Shown: positions 38,836-50,682, counted from the first letter of the stretch. The stretch is 64,000 nucleotides of DNA from Silvania confinis (GCF_025564085.1 NZ_JAMGZJ010000062.1:23466-87465); one strand, 5' to 3'. Program-made: numbers and translations. Notes: a model not told the origin generated them from the letters alone.

Positions 38836-40094
38836 CGCCAGACGCCTTTGGTATCAACGATATAACTCTGCTGAACAGCGTCGCCCGGGATCGCTTTAAA
38901 TTCATTGTGATCCACAAGCAGTACCAGCACATCTGCCGTGGCCAGCGCGTTATCCAGGTTTGTCAGGGTGCAGCGATCGGCAAGCTTGTTCGGTAACGTA
39001 TGGATATTCGGCTCAACCACCTGCGTTTCGCCGCTGTGCCAACTGGCTATCATTTCAGCAATTTCCATCGCCGGGCTTTCACGCAAATCGTCAATGTTCG
39101 GCTTAAATGCCAGGCCAAAACAGGCGATGGTCAGCTCGTTTGCCCGCTTGCCGCTGTGGGTCAGGCAATCGGCAACGGTGGCTTTCACCTGATCCAGCAC
39201 CCAGTGCGGTTTGCTGTCGTTCACTTCGCGGGCAGTGCGGATAAGACGCGCCTGCTCGGGATTTTGCGCCACGATAAACCACGGATCGACCGCGATACAA
39301 TGGCCGCCGACCCCAGGGCCAGGCTGCAGAATATTGACCCGAGGATGGCGATTTGCCAGACGAATCAGTTCCCAGACATTAATCCCCTGATCGGCGCAAA
39401 TCAGCGACAGCTCGTTGGCAAACGCAATGTTGACGTCGCGGAAGCTGTTTTCCGTCAGTTTGCACATTTCAGCAGTGCGTGAGTTGGTCACCACGCACTC
39501 ACCTTCGAGGAAAATGTTGTACAGCTCACTGGCGCGGGCGGAACAGACCGGAGTCATCCCGCCAATCACGCGGTCATTCTTAATCAGCTCGACCATTACC
39601 TGCCCCGGCAGCACACGCTCCGGGCAGTAAGCGATGTTAATGTCGGCCTGCTCCCCTGCCTGCTGCGGGAATGTCAGGTCCGGGCGCGCTTCGGCCAGCC
39701 ACTGGGCCATCTGCTCGGTGGCACCCACGGGTGACGTTGATTCCAGGATAACCAGCGCGCCTTTTTTCAGCACCGGGGCGATGGATCTGGCTGCCGCTTC
39801 GACATACACCATATCTGGCTCGTGATCGCCTTTGAAGGGCGTCGGTACCGCAATCAGGTAGGCATCGGCAACCACCGGCGTGGTGCTGGCTTTCAGGAAC
39901 CCGCCCTCAACGGCGGCTTTCACCACCTTGTCGAGATCCGGTTCGACGATATGAATTTCACCGCGGTTGATGGTGGCAACCGCATGCTGGTTGATATCCA
40001 CGCCCACGACCTGTTTTTGACGGGAAGCAAATGCCGCCGCCGTTGGCAGCCCAATGTAGCCAAGACCAATGACTGAAATGGTAGCAAAACTCAT
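38832..40094 (-). CDS. wecC: UDP-N-acetyl-D-mannosamine dehydrogenase
   Basis: WecC (420 residues) oxidises UDP-ManNAc to UDP-ManNAcA with NAD+. The N-terminal Rossmann motif [17 protein letters not shown], the catalytic lysine/asparagine segment [18 protein letters not shown], the cysteine region [15 protein letters not shown] and the C-terminal [17 protein letters not shown] are all present. It overlaps wecB by four bases and wecD by four bases. Confidence 0.97.
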   Translation of the reverse strand: MSFATISVIGLGYIGLPTAAAFASRQKQVVGVDINQHAVATINRGEIHIVEPDLDKVVKAAVEGGFLKASTTPVVADAYLIAVPTPFKGDHEPDMVYVEAAARSIAPVLKKGALVILESTSPVGATEQMAQWLAEARPDLTFPQQAGEQADINIAYCPERVLPGQVMVELIKNDRVIGGMTPVCSARASELYNIFLEGECVVTNSRTAEMCKLTENSFRDVNIAFANELSLICADQGINVWELIRLANRHPRVNILQPGPGVGGHCIAVDPWFIVAQNPEQARLIRTAREVNDSKPHWVLDQVKATVADCLTHSGKRANELTIACFGLAFKPNIDDLRESPAMEIAEMIASWHSGETQVVEPNIHTLPNKLADRCTLTNLDNALATADVLVLLVDHNEFKAIPGDAVQQSYIVDTKGVWR

Positions 40095-41221
40095 AGCGAT
40101 ACCCGATTGTGTTTAAGTGCGTACAAAATACGGTCGCAGGCCTGTCCATCGCCATAAGGATTATGGGCGCGACTCATGGCCTGGTACTCTCCGTCGTCGT
40201 GCAGCAGACGCGTCACTTCTTCAACGATCAGCTGCGAATCGGTACCCACCAGGCGTACCGTTCCGGCTTTTACTGCTTCCGGACGTTCGGTGGTTTCACG
40301 CATCACCAGCACCGGTTTACCCAGCGACGGTGCTTCTTCCTGAATACCGCCCGAGTCCGTCAGGATCAGCCAGGCGTGATTCATCAGCCAGACAAAGGGC
40401 AGATAGTCCTGTGGCTCGATGAGGATGACGTTTTTAACGTGCCCCAGAATACGATTGACCGGCTCGCTGACGTTGGGATTGAGGTGCACTGGATAGACGA
40501 TCTGCACATCTTCATTTTGTGCAGCAATTTGCGCCAGCGCGTGGCAAATTTGCTCGAAGCCCTGGCCAAAACTTTCCCGACGGTGGCCGGTGACCAGAAT
40601 CATTTTTTTGCCGTTGGCGAGGAACGGATACCGCTCGGCCAGTTCACCGCGCAGGGTATCGCTTGCCAGTACCCGATCGCGCACCCAGATCAGCGCATCA
40701 ATCACCGTATTGCCGGTCACAAAGATATGTTGATCCGCGATATTTTCCCGGCGCAAGTTTTGCCGGGAATTCTCGGTCGGAGCAAAGTGATACATCGCCA
40801 GATGGCCGGTCAGAGTACGATTCGCCTCTTCAGGCCAAGGGGAATAGAGATCGCCGGTACGTAATCCGGCCTCCACATGCCCTACCGGAATGCGCTGGTA
40901 AAAGGCCGCCAGGCTCGTGGCGATGGTGGTGGTGGTATCGCCATGAACCAGCACCACGTCAGGCTTAAATGATTCCAGAATAGGCTTTAACCCTTCCAGA
41001 ATACGGCAGGTAATTTCGGTTAATCCTTGCCCGGGCTTCATAATATTGAGGTCGTAATCGGGAACAATGGAAAAGAGATTAAGGACCTGATCCAGCATCT
41101 CCCGATGCTGTGCGGTCACGCACACCTTCGCTTCAAAATCAGGATCATTTGCCAGCGCATGCACCAGAGGCGCCATCTTGATGGCTTCCGGCCGTGTACC
41201 AAAGACGGTAAGTACTTTCAC
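40091..41221 (-). CDS. wecB: UDP-GlcNAc 2-epimerase (non-hydrolysing)
   Basis: WecB (376 residues) interconverts UDP-GlcNAc and UDP-ManNAc for ECA. The start [39 protein letters not shown] and [19 protein letters not shown] are family signatures of this GT-B-fold enzyme. It lies 57 bases after wzzE and overlaps wecC. Confidence 0.97.
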   Translation of the reverse strand: MKVLTVFGTRPEAIKMAPLVHALANDPDFEAKVCVTAQHREMLDQVLNLFSIVPDYDLNIMKPGQGLTEITCRILEGLKPILESFKPDVVLVHGDTTTTIATSLAAFYQRIPVGHVEAGLRTGDLYSPWPEEANRTLTGHLAMYHFAPTENSRQNLRRENIADQHIFVTGNTVIDALIWVRDRVLASDTLRGELAERYPFLANGKKMILVTGHRRESFGQGFEQICHALAQIAAQNEDVQIVYPVHLNPNVSEPVNRILGHVKNVILIEPQDYLPFVWLMNHAWLILTDSGGIQEEAPSLGKPVLVMRETTERPEAVKAGTVRLVGTDSQLIVEEVTRLLHDDGEYQAMSRAHNPYGDGQACDRILYALKHNRVSL

Positions 41222-41278
41222 ATCGATTCTCTTCGATTAGACGATGAAGGCCATGAGCCTTCATCGTAGATGGCGTTC

Positions 41279-42325
41279 TTAAATTTTGCGACGACGCGTT
41301 AATGCCACGCCAGCGCCAATTAAGGCACCTACAATCCCCCACATAATCATCAGGAATGCACGACGTGGACTATCGCGTTTTACAGGTTCTTCAGGCGTTC
41401 GCAAATAACGATAGGTCTGAAAACGCGGGTCCAGTGTCGGACCTACGTTGAGGGTGGTCAGCATGGCGCGGTTTTGATCGTAGTCGAGGTCAAAGTCAGG
41501 CCCTACAGCCTGCAGATTTTCGAGTCGTGCCTGCAGCATTGGACGACCAAGCAAGAACATTTCAGAATCAGGCAGTTCATCGGCAGGGACGTCAGTTTCA
41601 CTGCGGGAGATATTGCTCTTCTCCGCCACTTTCAGCGCCTGTTCGATGGTGTGGATCCGACGGGTAAAGATCGCTTTGGCCACCTCTTCCTGACGTTTCA
41701 CCTGCGCTTTCATCTGGATGGTCCGCGCAGCCCAGGCACCTTTCAGCTCATCATTGAGATGGCTCGCCGCCCGCTGACTCGCAAAAGCAACGTACTGACG
41801 CAGCAGGTTGTTGGCATCCGGCGCGGTTTCGGCGATCAGCTTGACGCTGTCGTTGACGTTGCGCAGCGGATCGCCTGCCATAAACTGGATATTATTGATT
41901 AACTCATCAAGGAGAGCGGCATCCGCTTTACTGTTGCCAACCATCCGCTGTTTGAAATAATCGGTCTGGTTCCAGAAATCGCGACGCGTATCCCAGGAGG
42001 CGAGTTGCATGACGAATTCTTTATACGATTCATCCATTACCGAAGGCTGGTCTGCGGGCACGAGATTCGCTTTGACATCCAGATTGCGCAAAAACTGCTG
42101 CTGTGAGTAAAAGCCACCGAGCATGTTAACCGTCGGACGATCGGTGATAGCCGTTGCGCTCCATTCCTGTCTGGCGAAAAAGGTGTAAGCCAGTGCGATA
42201 AGCGCAAAGCCCAGCGCGATTCCTGCAATCCACAACTTGCCCGCCCATAACACGCGGAACAAACCACGAACGTCCAGCTCATTCTCAGTAACCACTGATT
42301 CTGCTCCCGCCAACGGTTGAGTCAT
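41279..42325 (-). CDS. wzzE: ECA chain-length regulator WzzE
   Basis: WzzE (348 residues) is a PCP1-class inner-membrane protein with two helices (about residues 32-52, LWIAGIALGFALIALAYTFF, and about 320-340, MIMWGIVGALIGAGVAL) that flank a large periplasmic, partly coiled-coil domain. It sets modal ECA chain length with WzyE. The Pro-rich segment after TM1 and before TM2 (TPEEPVKRDSPRR) is typical. It starts 12 bases after wecA. Confidence 0.95.
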   Translation of the reverse strand: MTQPLAGAESVVTENELDVRGLFRVLWAGKLWIAGIALGFALIALAYTFFARQEWSATAITDRPTVNMLGGFYSQQQFLRNLDVKANLVPADQPSVMDESYKEFVMQLASWDTRRDFWNQTDYFKQRMVGNSKADAALLDELINNIQFMAGDPLRNVNDSVKLIAETAPDANNLLRQYVAFASQRAASHLNDELKGAWAARTIQMKAQVKRQEEVAKAIFTRRIHTIEQALKVAEKSNISRSETDVPADELPDSEMFLLGRPMLQARLENLQAVGPDFDLDYDQNRAMLTTLNVGPTLDPRFQTYRYLRTPEEPVKRDSPRRAFLMIMWGIVGALIGAGVALTRRRKI

Positions 42326-42337
42326 TACAATCCCGAT

Positions 42338-43441
42338 TTACTTAGTTATAGTTGGGTTATTGCCATTGCTTCGACGCATCCGGCGTTTTACGCGTTTAAT
42401 GAATCGCGCCACTTTCCATGCGCGTTTAATGCAATAACCGTACAGGAAGAATGCTAGCAAGAATAATACCAACATTACCCATTCAGGAACGATATGCGTA
42501 TATTCTGCGGCGACCCCAATCCCGGCCAGAAGAGCAGCGGCCAGGGTGATAAGGACAAATGCCTGCCGCGAGGTGAAGCCCGCCCGCATAATTAAGTGGT
42601 GAATGTGTTGACGGTCTGGCGAGAAAGGACTCATGCCCTTACGCAGACGGCGATACATAATCGCCACCATATCCATCAGTGGAATAGCAATAATCCACAG
42701 CGCTGTCACCGGGCTGATGGGATGGGTATTCCCCTGAGTCGTTTCCAGCAGGATCCAGATAACGGTAAAGCCGATTAACGTACTGCCCGCATCGCCCATA
42801 AACACTTTGTAGCGGCGCCCGAGCACGCCGAGGTTAAGGCAGATATACGGCAGAATGGCGGCGATCATTGCAAAACACCACATCGACAGGCTGTATTGAC
42901 CGTCAAACCACAGGATGATGCCGATCGCAGCAAACGAGACGCTGGAAAGACCGCCCAGCAGGCCATCAATACCGTCCACCATGTTAAAGGCGTTAATCGC
43001 CGCCCAGACGGCAAACAGCGTCAGGAAGTAGCCGAACGGACCGAGTACCATCTCCCAGGTGCCAAAAATATAGCCAAGGCTGCTGAGATAGAGCTTGCCG
43101 ACCACCATCATCACAACGCCAATGCCCGCCTGGACAGCGGCACGGAACTTCACGCTAATGTCAAATCGGTCATCAAGGGCACCCACCAACACCAGCACAC
43201 CCGCGCACGCCAGATAGAGCGCAGCGTGTGGGATATAGTAGTCCGCAATCGCAAAGGTAAAGCAGATACCCGCATAAACGGAGATCCCCCCGACGAGCGG
43301 AATCAGACCTTGATGGCGTTTACGGAAATTGGGTTTATCCACCAGCCCCACGCGTTTCGCCACCTTACGGGCGAAAAACAAAAAGCAGGTGGTGAAAAGA
43401 AAAATACTGATTAGCTCAGTCACCGCAGTGAGTAGATTCAC
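42338..43441 (-). CDS. wecA: Undecaprenyl-phosphate GlcNAc-1-phosphate transferase
   Basis: WecA (367 residues) starts ECA and many O antigens by linking GlcNAc-1-P to undecaprenyl phosphate. About eleven membrane helices are visible, with the Mg2+ site ALDDRFDIS, catalytic NAFNMVDGIDGLLGG, VFMGDAGSTLIG and the cytosolic PDRQHIHHLIMRAG loop. The start is the GTG at 43441 (then NLLTAVTELIS), matching E. coli length; the longer frame adds six residues. It is the first gene of the wec operon. Confidence 0.96.
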   Translation of the reverse strand: MNLLTAVTELISIFLFTTCFLFFARKVAKRVGLVDKPNFRKRHQGLIPLVGGISVYAGICFTFAIADYYIPHAALYLACAGVLVLVGALDDRFDISVKFRAAVQAGIGVVMMVVGKLYLSSLGYIFGTWEMVLGPFGYFLTLFAVWAAINAFNMVDGIDGLLGGLSSVSFAAIGIILWFDGQYSLSMWCFAMIAAILPYICLNLGVLGRRYKVFMGDAGSTLIGFTVIWILLETTQGNTHPISPVTALWIIAIPLMDMVAIMYRRLRKGMSPFSPDRQHIHHLIMRAGFTSRQAFVLITLAAALLAGIGVAAEYTHIVPEWVMLVLFLLAFFLYGYCIKRAWKVARFIKRVKRRMRRSNGNNPTITK

Positions 43442-43632
43442 AATGGATGCTCTCAACAAATGTTAATCCTGGAAGTATAACCTTGAAGGCTCTGCTCCAG
43501 AAGGAAAAAGCAGGCCTCTGACAAGTCCCTTTGTTTATTTTTCAATCAATTAATTTTCTACTTTGACTAACATTCCTGTTTTCCAACTCGTCAGTAAACA
43601 GGGGTCGTCTGAAATTACAGCGTATAAGCCAC

Positions 43633-43666
43633 AAAAGAAAAACGCCACGTAAAAACGTGGCGTTTT
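43633..43666 (-). terminator. Terminator of rho
   Basis: AAACGCCACGT and ACGTGGCGTTT form an eleven-pair stem with a four-base loop, flanked by T-rich DNA on the minus strand, 16 bases after the rho stop. Confidence 0.85.
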
Positions 43667-43681
43667 AGGCGTTTATTTACT

Positions 43682-44941
43682 TTACGAACGTTTCATCATG
43701 TCGAAGAAGTCGTCGTTGGTTTTGGTCATCGCCAGCTTGTTAATGAGGAATTCCATTGCGTCGATTTCACCCATTGGATGGATGATTTTGCGCAGGATCC
43801 ACATTTTCTGCAGCTCTTCCTGAGTGGTGAGCAACTCTTCTTTACGGGTACCGGAACGGTTGTAATCGATAGCCGGGAAGACGCGTTTTTCAGCGATTTT
43901 ACGAGAGAGGTGCAGTTCCATGTTGCCTGTACCTTTAAACTCTTCGTAGATAACCTCATCCATTTTGGAGCCGGTATCAACCAGCGCTGTAGCGATGATG
44001 GTCAGGCTGCCGCCCTCTTCAACGTTACGTGCCGCACCGAAGAAGCGTTTTGGACGATGCAGGGCATTAGCGTCCACACCACCGGTCAACACTTTACCGG
44101 AAGCCGGAACCACGGTGTTGTAGGCACGCGCCAGACGGGTGATAGAGTCAAGCAGGATGATCACGTCTTTCTTGTGTTCAACCAGACGCTTCGCCTTCTC
44201 GATTACCATCTCCGCAACCTGAACGTGACGGGATGCTGGTTCGTCAAAGGTAGAAGCAATCACTTCGCCTTTCACCAGACGCTGCATCTCGGTCACTTCT
44301 TCCGGACGTTCGTCAATCAGCAATACCATCAGCACACAGTCAGGGTGGTTGTAAGCAATGCTCTGCGCGATGTTCTGCAGCAGCATCGTTTTACCCGCTT
44401 TTGGCGGTGCAACAATCAGACCACGCTGACCACGACCAATCGGAGAAGCCAGATCCAGTACGCGAGCAGTTAAATCTTCAGTCGATCCGTTACCACGCTC
44501 CATACGCAGGCGAGAGTTCGCGTGCAGCGGCGTTAAGTTTTCAAACAGGATCTTATTGCGCGCGTTTTCCGGTTTATCGTAGTTAACTTCGTTAACTTTC
44601 AACAGCGCAAAGTAGCGTTCACCCTCTTTAGGAGGACGAATCTTACCTGAAATGGTGTCACCGGTGCGGAGGTTGAAACGGCGGATTTGGCTGGGAGAAA
44701 CGTAGATATCATCAGGACCGGCGAGGTAGGAGCTGTCTCCAGAGCGGAGGAAACCAAATCCGTCCTGCAATATTTCCAGCACACCGTCGCCAAAGATATC
44801 TTCGCCACTCTTTGCGTGCTGCTTCAGGATGGCAAAAATGATGTCCTGCTTGCGCATACGAGCCTGGTTTTCCAGGCCCATATTTTCGCCGAGAGTGATC
44901 AGCTCAGAAACCGGCGTATTCTTTAATTCGGTAAGATTCAT
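43682..44941 (-). CDS. rho: Transcription termination factor Rho
   Basis: Rho (419 residues) is the hexameric RNA-dependent ATPase that releases RNA polymerase. The N-terminal RNA-binding domain ([21 protein letters not shown]) is followed by the Walker [21 protein letters not shown], Walker [18 protein letters not shown], the Q loop and the R loop [18 protein letters not shown]. It is the standard length and starts [15 protein letters not shown]. The leader of about 300 bases is typical for this autoregulated gene. Confidence 0.98.
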   Translation of the reverse strand: MNLTELKNTPVSELITLGENMGLENQARMRKQDIIFAILKQHAKSGEDIFGDGVLEILQDGFGFLRSGDSSYLAGPDDIYVSPSQIRRFNLRTGDTISGKIRPPKEGERYFALLKVNEVNYDKPENARNKILFENLTPLHANSRLRMERGNGSTEDLTARVLDLASPIGRGQRGLIVAPPKAGKTMLLQNIAQSIAYNHPDCVLMVLLIDERPEEVTEMQRLVKGEVIASTFDEPASRHVQVAEMVIEKAKRLVEHKKDVIILLDSITRLARAYNTVVPASGKVLTGGVDANALHRPKRFFGAARNVEEGGSLTIIATALVDTGSKMDEVIYEEFKGTGNMELHLSRKIAEKRVFPAIDYNRSGTRKEELLTTQEELQKMWILRKIIHPMGEIDAMEFLINKLAMTKTNDDFFDMMKRS

Positions 44942-45278
44942 AATGGTGTGGGTTCTTAAACTCGGGGTAATACTCGAACTTAATTTGTGAGTGGTATGGC
45001 AGGGTCATCCATGCCTGTTAGCGGCTATCAACTCATGTCTGTTCGCTGTCTGCTTACAGGGAAAGCACAGAACTGAAACGACAAGACGGATTGAGTGACA
45101 AGCCCGGAATCTATCGACTTCTCGCACTGTGTATGTCAACAACGGGAAGTATCGGGTCAAACAAGATTCAAACAACAAGGTATGTTTAAAACGTAGTCAT
45201 AGCTAACTTAGCACGACTAATGCCGGGCGTCCAGAGATCCAAACAATTTAGAAACCCCGGACGCACAGCCGAGAAACC
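44942..45278. other. rho leader and trxA-rho intergenic region (337 bases)
   Basis: The region contains the rho 5' leader with the decayed rhoL frame at 45054-45110. I do not see a confident trxA terminator or rho promoter hexamers, and no other gene. Confidence 0.5.
45054..45110 (-). pseudogene. rhoL: Remnant of the rhoL leader peptide gene
   Basis: On the minus strand a frame reads GLSLNPSCRFSSVLSL then stop. As I recall E. coli RhoL (33 residues, containing SLNPSCRFSSAYSPVTRQRKDMSR), the middle matches well. Here the upstream part lacks an ATG and is closed by a TAG, and after SS the frame shifts: the tail SRQRTDMS continues in the +1 frame. The nucleotide sequence is thus conserved as a leader, but the peptide seems broken. 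A TTG at GLS could still start a 14-codon peptide. Confidence 0.4.
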
Positions 45279-45608
45279 TTACGCCAGATTAGCGTCGAGG
45301 AACTCTTTCAGTTGACCTTTGGACAGTGCGCCCACTTTGGTCGCCGCGACTTCGCCATTTTTAAACAGCAACAGGGTCGGGATGCCACGGATACCGTACT
45401 TCGGTGCGGTGCCCGGATTCTGGTCGATGTTCAGTTTAGCAACGGTCAGTTTGCCCTGATATTCGTCGGCGATCTCATCCAGAATCGGGGCGATCATTTT
45501 GCAAGGACCACACCATTCAGCCCAGAAATCGACGAGGGTCAGCCCGTCAGCTTTAAGTACGTCCGTGTCAAAACTGTCGTCAGTCAGGTGAATAATTTTA
45601 TCGCTCAT
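45279..45608 (-). CDS. trxA: Thioredoxin 1
   Basis: TrxA (109 residues) is the main cytosolic disulfide reductase; the active site [11 protein letters not shown] has cysteines 33 and 36. The cis-proline segment [13 protein letters not shown] follows. The start at 45608 ([14 protein letters not shown]) is canonical; the longer frame adds 14 residues. It is divergent from rhlB, as in E. coli. Confidence 0.98.
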   Translation of the reverse strand: MSDKIIHLTDDSFDTDVLKADGLTLVDFWAEWCGPCKMIAPILDEIADEYQGKLTVAKLNIDQNPGTAPKYGIRGIPTLLLFKNGEVAATKVGALSKGQLKEFLDANLA

Positions 45609-45752
45609 ATATAACTCCACAGGAATAAGCCTGGCGCGTTGATGTCGCATCCATCAACGACGTGTTGATGGAGCAATAACCAACTAAAGGTTGACTTTAT
45701 TTCACCGGATACGCTTTCGTAAAGCAATAGTAAGCTGATATTCTACCACACT

Positions 45753-47018
45753 ATGAGCAAAACACATTTAACAGAACAGAAGTTTTCCGACTTCGCCCTG
45801 CACCCAAAAGTCATCGAAGCCCTTGAAACAAAAGGGTTTCATAACTGTACGCCCATTCAGGCTCTCGCCCTCCCGCTCACGCTGGCGGGTCGCGATGTTG
45901 CAGGGCAGGCGCAAACCGGTACCGGCAAAACGATGGCGTTCTTGACGTCAACGTTTCATTATTTACTTTCTCATCCGACAATTGCTGACCGTAAAGTTAA
46001 CCAACCGCGCGCGCTGATCATGGCCCCGACGCGAGAACTTGCGGTACAGATCCACGCTGATGCAGAACCGCTGGCGCAGTCCACCGGCCTGAAACTCGGC
46101 CTGGCCTACGGCGGTGACGGTTATGACAAACAGCTGAAAGTGCTGGAAAGCGGCGTCGATATTCTGATCGGCACCACTGGCCGCCTTATCGATTATGCCA
46201 AACAGAATCACATCAACCTTGGCGCGATCCAGGTTGTGGTGCTGGATGAAGCCGATCGCATGTACGATTTGGGCTTTATTAAAGATATCCGCTGGTTGTT
46301 CCGTCGTATGCCTGTCGCGAACCAGCGCCTGAACATGCTGTTCTCCGCAACGCTTTCGTATCGCGTGCGCGAACTGGCGTTCGAACAGATGAACAACGCC
46401 GAGTACGTCGAAGTGGAACCGGAACAGAAAACCGGCCACCGTATTAAAGAAGAGCTCTTCTACCCTTCTAACGAAGAGAAAATGCGCCTGCTGCAGACGC
46501 TGATTGAAGAAGAGTGGCCGGACCGTGCAATCATTTTCGCCAACACCAAGCACCGTTGCGAAGATATCTGGGGCCATCTGGCTGCCGATGGACACCGCGT
46601 AGGTCTGTTGACCGGCGACGTTGCCCAGAAAAAACGTCTGCGCATTCTTGAAGACTTCACCCGTGGCGATCTGGATATTCTGGTTGCAACGGACGTCGCC
46701 GCACGTGGGCTGCACATCCCGGCCGTAACGCACGTCTTCAACTATGACCTGCCGGACGATTGTGAAGATTACGTTCACCGTATTGGTCGTACCGGTCGTG
46801 CAGGTGCCAGCGGAAACTCCATCAGCCTCGCCTGTGAAGAGTACGCGTTAAACCTGCCCGCGATTGAAACCTATATCGGGCACTCCATTCCGGTCAGTAA
46901 GTACAACCCGGATGCCCTGATGAGTGAGTTACCGCCGCCGAAACGCCTGACTCGCGCGCGTTCCGGCAATGGCCCGCGCCGTTCCAGCGCACCGCGTAAT
47001 CGTCGTCGTTCAGGCTAA
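45753..47018 (+). CDS. rhlB: ATP-dependent RNA helicase RhlB
   Basis: RhlB (421 residues) is the DEAD-box helicase of the RNA degradosome, bound to RNase E. Motifs in order: Q motif [14 protein letters not shown], Walker [21 protein letters not shown], the DEAD box [17 protein letters not shown] in [10 protein letters not shown], and [12 protein letters not shown]. The C-terminus is basic and Arg/Ser-rich ([19 protein letters not shown]), as in enterobacterial RhlB. gppA starts five bases downstream. Confidence 0.97.
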   Translation: MSKTHLTEQKFSDFALHPKVIEALETKGFHNCTPIQALALPLTLAGRDVAGQAQTGTGKTMAFLTSTFHYLLSHPTIADRKVNQPRALIMAPTRELAVQIHADAEPLAQSTGLKLGLAYGGDGYDKQLKVLESGVDILIGTTGRLIDYAKQNHINLGAIQVVVLDEADRMYDLGFIKDIRWLFRRMPVANQRLNMLFSATLSYRVRELAFEQMNNAEYVEVEPEQKTGHRIKEELFYPSNEEKMRLLQTLIEEEWPDRAIIFANTKHRCEDIWGHLAADGHRVGLLTGDVAQKKRLRILEDFTRGDLDILVATDVAARGLHIPAVTHVFNYDLPDDCEDYVHRIGRTGRAGASGNSISLACEEYALNLPAIETYIGHSIPVSKYNPDALMSELPPPKRLTRARSGNGPRRSSAPRNRRRSG

Positions 47019-47023
47019 AAACT

Positions 47024-48508
47024 ATGCACCGTTCCGCCTCGCTCTATGCAGCTATTGATTTGGGTTCGAATAGTTTTCATATGCTGGTTGTGCGCGAGGT
47101 GGCGGGTAGCATTCAGACGCTGACGCGTATTAAGCGTAAGGTCCGCCTCGCAGCGGGCCTTAGCGCGAATAATCAACTCTCTCCAGAAGCGATGGAGCGT
47201 GGCTGGCAATGCCTGCGCCTCTTTGCTGAACGTCTGCAAGATATTCCCTCCCTGCAAATTCGTGTCGTCGCCACTGCTACCCTGCGGATGGCGGTGAATG
47301 CTGGTGAGTTTCTTGCAACCGCGCAGGCGATCCTGGGCTGCCCGGTCCATGTGATTAGCGGCGAAGAAGAAGCCCGGCTTATTTATCAGGGCGTGGCGCA
47401 TACCACCGGCGGTGATGAGCATCGTCTTGTCGTCGATATCGGCGGTGCAAGCACCGAACTGGTCACCGGTAATGGGGCGCAGGCCACTTCCCTGAACAGC
47501 CTGTCGATGGGCTGCGTCACCTGGCTTGAGCGTTACTTTACCGATCGCAACCTGGCGCAAGAAAACTTCGATGAAGCCGAAAAAGCCGCACGGGAAGTGT
47601 TACGCCCGGTAGCAAATGCACTGCGTTACCATGGCTGGAAAGTCTGCGTCGGCGCTTCCGGCACGGTGCAGGCGCTGCAGGAAATCATGATGGCGCAGGG
47701 GATGGACGAGCGCATCACGCTGGCAAAACTCCAGCAACTGAAGCAACGCGCCATTCATTGCGGACGGCTGGAAGAGCTGGAAATTGAAGGTCTCACCCTG
47801 GAGCGCGCGCTGGTGTTCCCCAGCGGGCTGGCGATCCTGATTGCCATTTTTACCGAGCTAAACATTCAGTGCATGACCCTTGCGGGCGGCGCACTGCGGG
47901 AAGGTTTGGTGTATGGCATGCTGCATCTGGCGGTAGATCAGGATATCCGCAACCATACGCTGCGCAATGTTCAGCGCCGGTTTATGGTGGATATCGAACA
48001 GGCAAATCGGGTGGCCAATCTTGCAGTAAGTTTTCTCGATCAAGTCGAAGATGAGTGGCATATTGAACCTATCAGCCGTGAACTGTTGCTAAGTGCCTGC
48101 CATCTACACGAGATAGGCCTGAGCGTTGATTTTAAACAAGCTCCACTGCATGCTGCGTACCTGGTACGTAATCTTGATCTCCCCGGTTTTACTCCCGCGC
48201 AAAAGAAACTGTTGGCCACGCTGGTCTTAAACCAGACGAACCCCGTCGACCTCTCTTCGCTCCATCAGCAAAATGCAGTGCCGCCGCGCGTGGCAGAACA
48301 TCTCTGTCGCCTGTTACGTCTGGCGATTATCTTTGCCAGTCGTCGTCGGGATGATTTACTTCCAGCCATTACGTTGCAAGCAGAGGGCGAAACGCTCACA
48401 CTGACGATGCCCGAGAAATGGCTGGATATTCATCCGCTTGCATCAGAAATGATCGAGCAGGAGTGTCAGTGGCAAAGTTATGTACACTGGATGTTGGACA
48501 TCCATTAA
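47024..48508 (+). CDS. gppA: Guanosine pentaphosphate phosphatase / exopolyphosphatase
   Basis: GppA (494 residues) converts pppGpp to ppGpp and can hydrolyse polyphosphate. The ASKHA-type N-terminus [15 protein letters not shown], the [13 protein letters not shown] block, [11 protein letters not shown] (phosphate-binding) and the C-terminal HD-like domain ([13 protein letters not shown]) are visible. It is immediately downstream of rhlB, probably in one transcript, and convergent with rep. Confidence 0.96.
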   Translation: MHRSASLYAAIDLGSNSFHMLVVREVAGSIQTLTRIKRKVRLAAGLSANNQLSPEAMERGWQCLRLFAERLQDIPSLQIRVVATATLRMAVNAGEFLATAQAILGCPVHVISGEEEARLIYQGVAHTTGGDEHRLVVDIGGASTELVTGNGAQATSLNSLSMGCVTWLERYFTDRNLAQENFDEAEKAAREVLRPVANALRYHGWKVCVGASGTVQALQEIMMAQGMDERITLAKLQQLKQRAIHCGRLEELEIEGLTLERALVFPSGLAILIAIFTELNIQCMTLAGGALREGLVYGMLHLAVDQDIRNHTLRNVQRRFMVDIEQANRVANLAVSFLDQVEDEWHIEPISRELLLSACHLHEIGLSVDFKQAPLHAAYLVRNLDLPGFTPAQKKLLATLVLNQTNPVDLSSLHQQNAVPPRVAEHLCRLLRLAIIFASRRRDDLLPAITLQAEGETLTLTMPEKWLDIHPLASEMIEQECQWQSYVHWMLDIH

Positions 48509-48513
48509 TCCAG

Positions 48514-48540
48514 GCCCGGCAGCGCCACGCTTACCGGGTC
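48514..48540. repeat. REP-like unit between gppA and rep
   Basis: GCCCGGCAGCGCCACGCTTACCGGG is a degenerate REP half between convergent gppA and rep, with the usual GCGCCACGCTTACCGGG half. Confidence 0.6.
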
Positions 48541-48547
48541 TTCAACA

Positions 48548-50569
48548 CTAACGCCCTTTCGCTTTCTCCATCATCGCGCGAATATTTGCGATACTGGCCT
48601 GCCCTTTATGCATCCGCTCCTCGGCGCTAATCACTTTGCGTTCCTGCTCCCAGATAATATCGTCCTGAGGCAATTCCAGCAGGAAGCGGCTCGGCTCCGG
48701 ACGGACCGTTTCACCGTACTGGCGGCGCTCTTTGCACAGGGTAAACGTCAGCTCTTTCTGCGCCCGCGTAATGCCTACGTAGGCCAGACGACGCTCCTCA
48801 TCGACGTTCTCTTCTTCAATGCTGCTCTGATGCGGCAGTAAGCCCTCTTCCATTCCCACCAGATAGACGTACGGGAACTCAAGCCCTTTGGACGCATGGA
48901 GGGTCATCAACTGCACCTGATCCGCCTCTTCTTCGCTTTCGCCGCGCTCCATCATATCGCGCAGGGTAAAGCGTGTGACGACCTGGGTCAGGGTCATCGG
49001 TTCATCGATATCCGAACCTTCCAGCATGTCGGTCATCCAGCTGAAAAGCGTATTGACGTTTTTCATGCGCATTTCTGCCGCTTTTGGGCTGGCGGAGGTT
49101 TCATACAGCCAGGATTCGTAGTCGATACCGCGGATCAGATCGCGCACCGCGGAAATGGGCTCACGTTCGCTCAGCTGTTGGATCTCACCCAGCCAGTGGG
49201 TAAAGCGGGTCAGCGATTCGTAACCGCGCCCGGCCAGCGTCTGGCTCAGGCCCATATCGAAGCTGGCCGTGAACAGGCTTTTGTTGCGGGTCATCGCCCA
49301 CTCGCCGAGTTTTTGTAACGTCGCCGGGCCAATTTCGCGCTTTGGCGTGTTCACTATTCGCAAAAAGGCACTGTCATCATTTGGGTTGGTCAGCACCCGC
49401 AGATAAGCGAGCAGATCTTTGATTTCAGGGCGTGAGAAGAACGACGTCCCACCAGAGATTTTGTACGGGATGCGGTTCTGCATCAGCATCTTTTCAAAGA
49501 CCCGCGACTGGTGATTGCCGCGATAAAGAATGGCGTAATCTTTGTAATTGGTTTTATTAATGAAGTGATGGGCGATCAGCTCGCCAGCCACGCGCTCGGC
49601 TTCATGATCTTCATTATTGGCGCTTAGCACCTTCAGCTCGGTGCCGTAGCCCAGCTCGGAGAAGAGGCGTTTTTCAAAAACGTGCGGGTTATTGGCGATC
49701 AGGATGTTTGCCGCTTTCAGAATACGCCCTGATGAGCGGTAGTTTTGCTCAAGCTTGATGACCTGCAGTGCCGGGAAATCCGTGCTGAGCAGCACCAGGT
49801 TTTGCGGCCGGGCACCGCGCCAGGAGTAGATCGACTGGTCATCGTCGCCCACCACGGTAAAACGGGCTCGCTGCCCCACCAGCAGTTTTACCAGCTCATA
49901 CTGGCTGGTGTTGGTGTCCTGATACTCATCCACCAGCAGATAACGGATCCTGTTCTGCCAGCGCTCGCGCACCTCTTCATTACGCTGCAGCAACAGCGTA
50001 GGCAGCAGGATCAGATCGTCAAAATCCAGCACGTTACAGGCTTTAAGGTGATCGTGGTACAGGCTGTAGCAGTGAGCAAAGATCCGGTCACGTTCGCCTT
50101 TGGCACTCGCCGCAGCCTGAGCGGGATCCATTAGATCGTTCTTCCAGTTGGAGATCGTCGAGATCAGCTGCTGCAGCACCACTTTGTCGTCTTCAATCAG
50201 CTCTTCGGTAAGCTCTTTGAGCAGCGCCACCTGGTCGGTATCGTCGAACAGAGAAAAGTTTGATTTCATTCCCAGGGCGGCGTATTCGCGTTTAATGATG
50301 TCCAGGCCCAGCGTATGGAAGGTGGAGATCATCAGGCCGCGCGCCTCTTTACGTCCCAGCGTTTGCCCGACGCGCTCTTTCATCTCGCGCGCGGCTTTAT
50401 TGGTAAAGGTCACCGCTGCGATATGGCGTGCCTGATAGCCGCAGCCACGGATCAAGTGGGCGATTTTATTGGTGATCACGCGGGTTTTACCGGAACCAGC
50501 CCCTGCCAGCACCAGGCATGGTCCAGTAACGAATTCGACCGCTTGTTGTTGTCCAGGGTTTAAACGCAT
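48548..50569 (-). CDS. rep: ATP-dependent DNA helicase Rep
   Basis: Rep (673 residues, standard length) is a 3'-5' SF1A helicase that travels with the replisome and clears protein blocks. Visible are Walker [13 protein letters not shown], motif Ia [13 protein letters not shown], motif [10 protein letters not shown], motif [16 protein letters not shown], motif [13 protein letters not shown], motif [13 protein letters not shown] and motif [13 protein letters not shown]. It is the second UvrD-type helicase in this window. It is divergent from the ppiC-like gene. Confidence 0.98.
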   Translation of the reverse strand: MRLNPGQQQAVEFVTGPCLVLAGAGSGKTRVITNKIAHLIRGCGYQARHIAAVTFTNKAAREMKERVGQTLGRKEARGLMISTFHTLGLDIIKREYAALGMKSNFSLFDDTDQVALLKELTEELIEDDKVVLQQLISTISNWKNDLMDPAQAAASAKGERDRIFAHCYSLYHDHLKACNVLDFDDLILLPTLLLQRNEEVRERWQNRIRYLLVDEYQDTNTSQYELVKLLVGQRARFTVVGDDDQSIYSWRGARPQNLVLLSTDFPALQVIKLEQNYRSSGRILKAANILIANNPHVFEKRLFSELGYGTELKVLSANNEDHEAERVAGELIAHHFINKTNYKDYAILYRGNHQSRVFEKMLMQNRIPYKISGGTSFFSRPEIKDLLAYLRVLTNPNDDSAFLRIVNTPKREIGPATLQKLGEWAMTRNKSLFTASFDMGLSQTLAGRGYESLTRFTHWLGEIQQLSEREPISAVRDLIRGIDYESWLYETSASPKAAEMRMKNVNTLFSWMTDMLEGSDIDEPMTLTQVVTRFTLRDMMERGESEEEADQVQLMTLHASKGLEFPYVYLVGMEEGLLPHQSSIEEENVDEERRLAYVGITRAQKELTFTLCKERRQYGETVRPEPSRFLLELPQDDIIWEQERKVISAEERMHKGQASIANIRAMMEKAKGR

Positions 50570-50682
50570 GGGAAATATTGCTCAATCTTCGAACGGGGTG
50601 TGGATTGTAGCAGAAAGCCGGGCGCAGATTTACCGGCTAATGATAAAGTGATCCAAACGCAATAGATCCTGAGAACACAACC

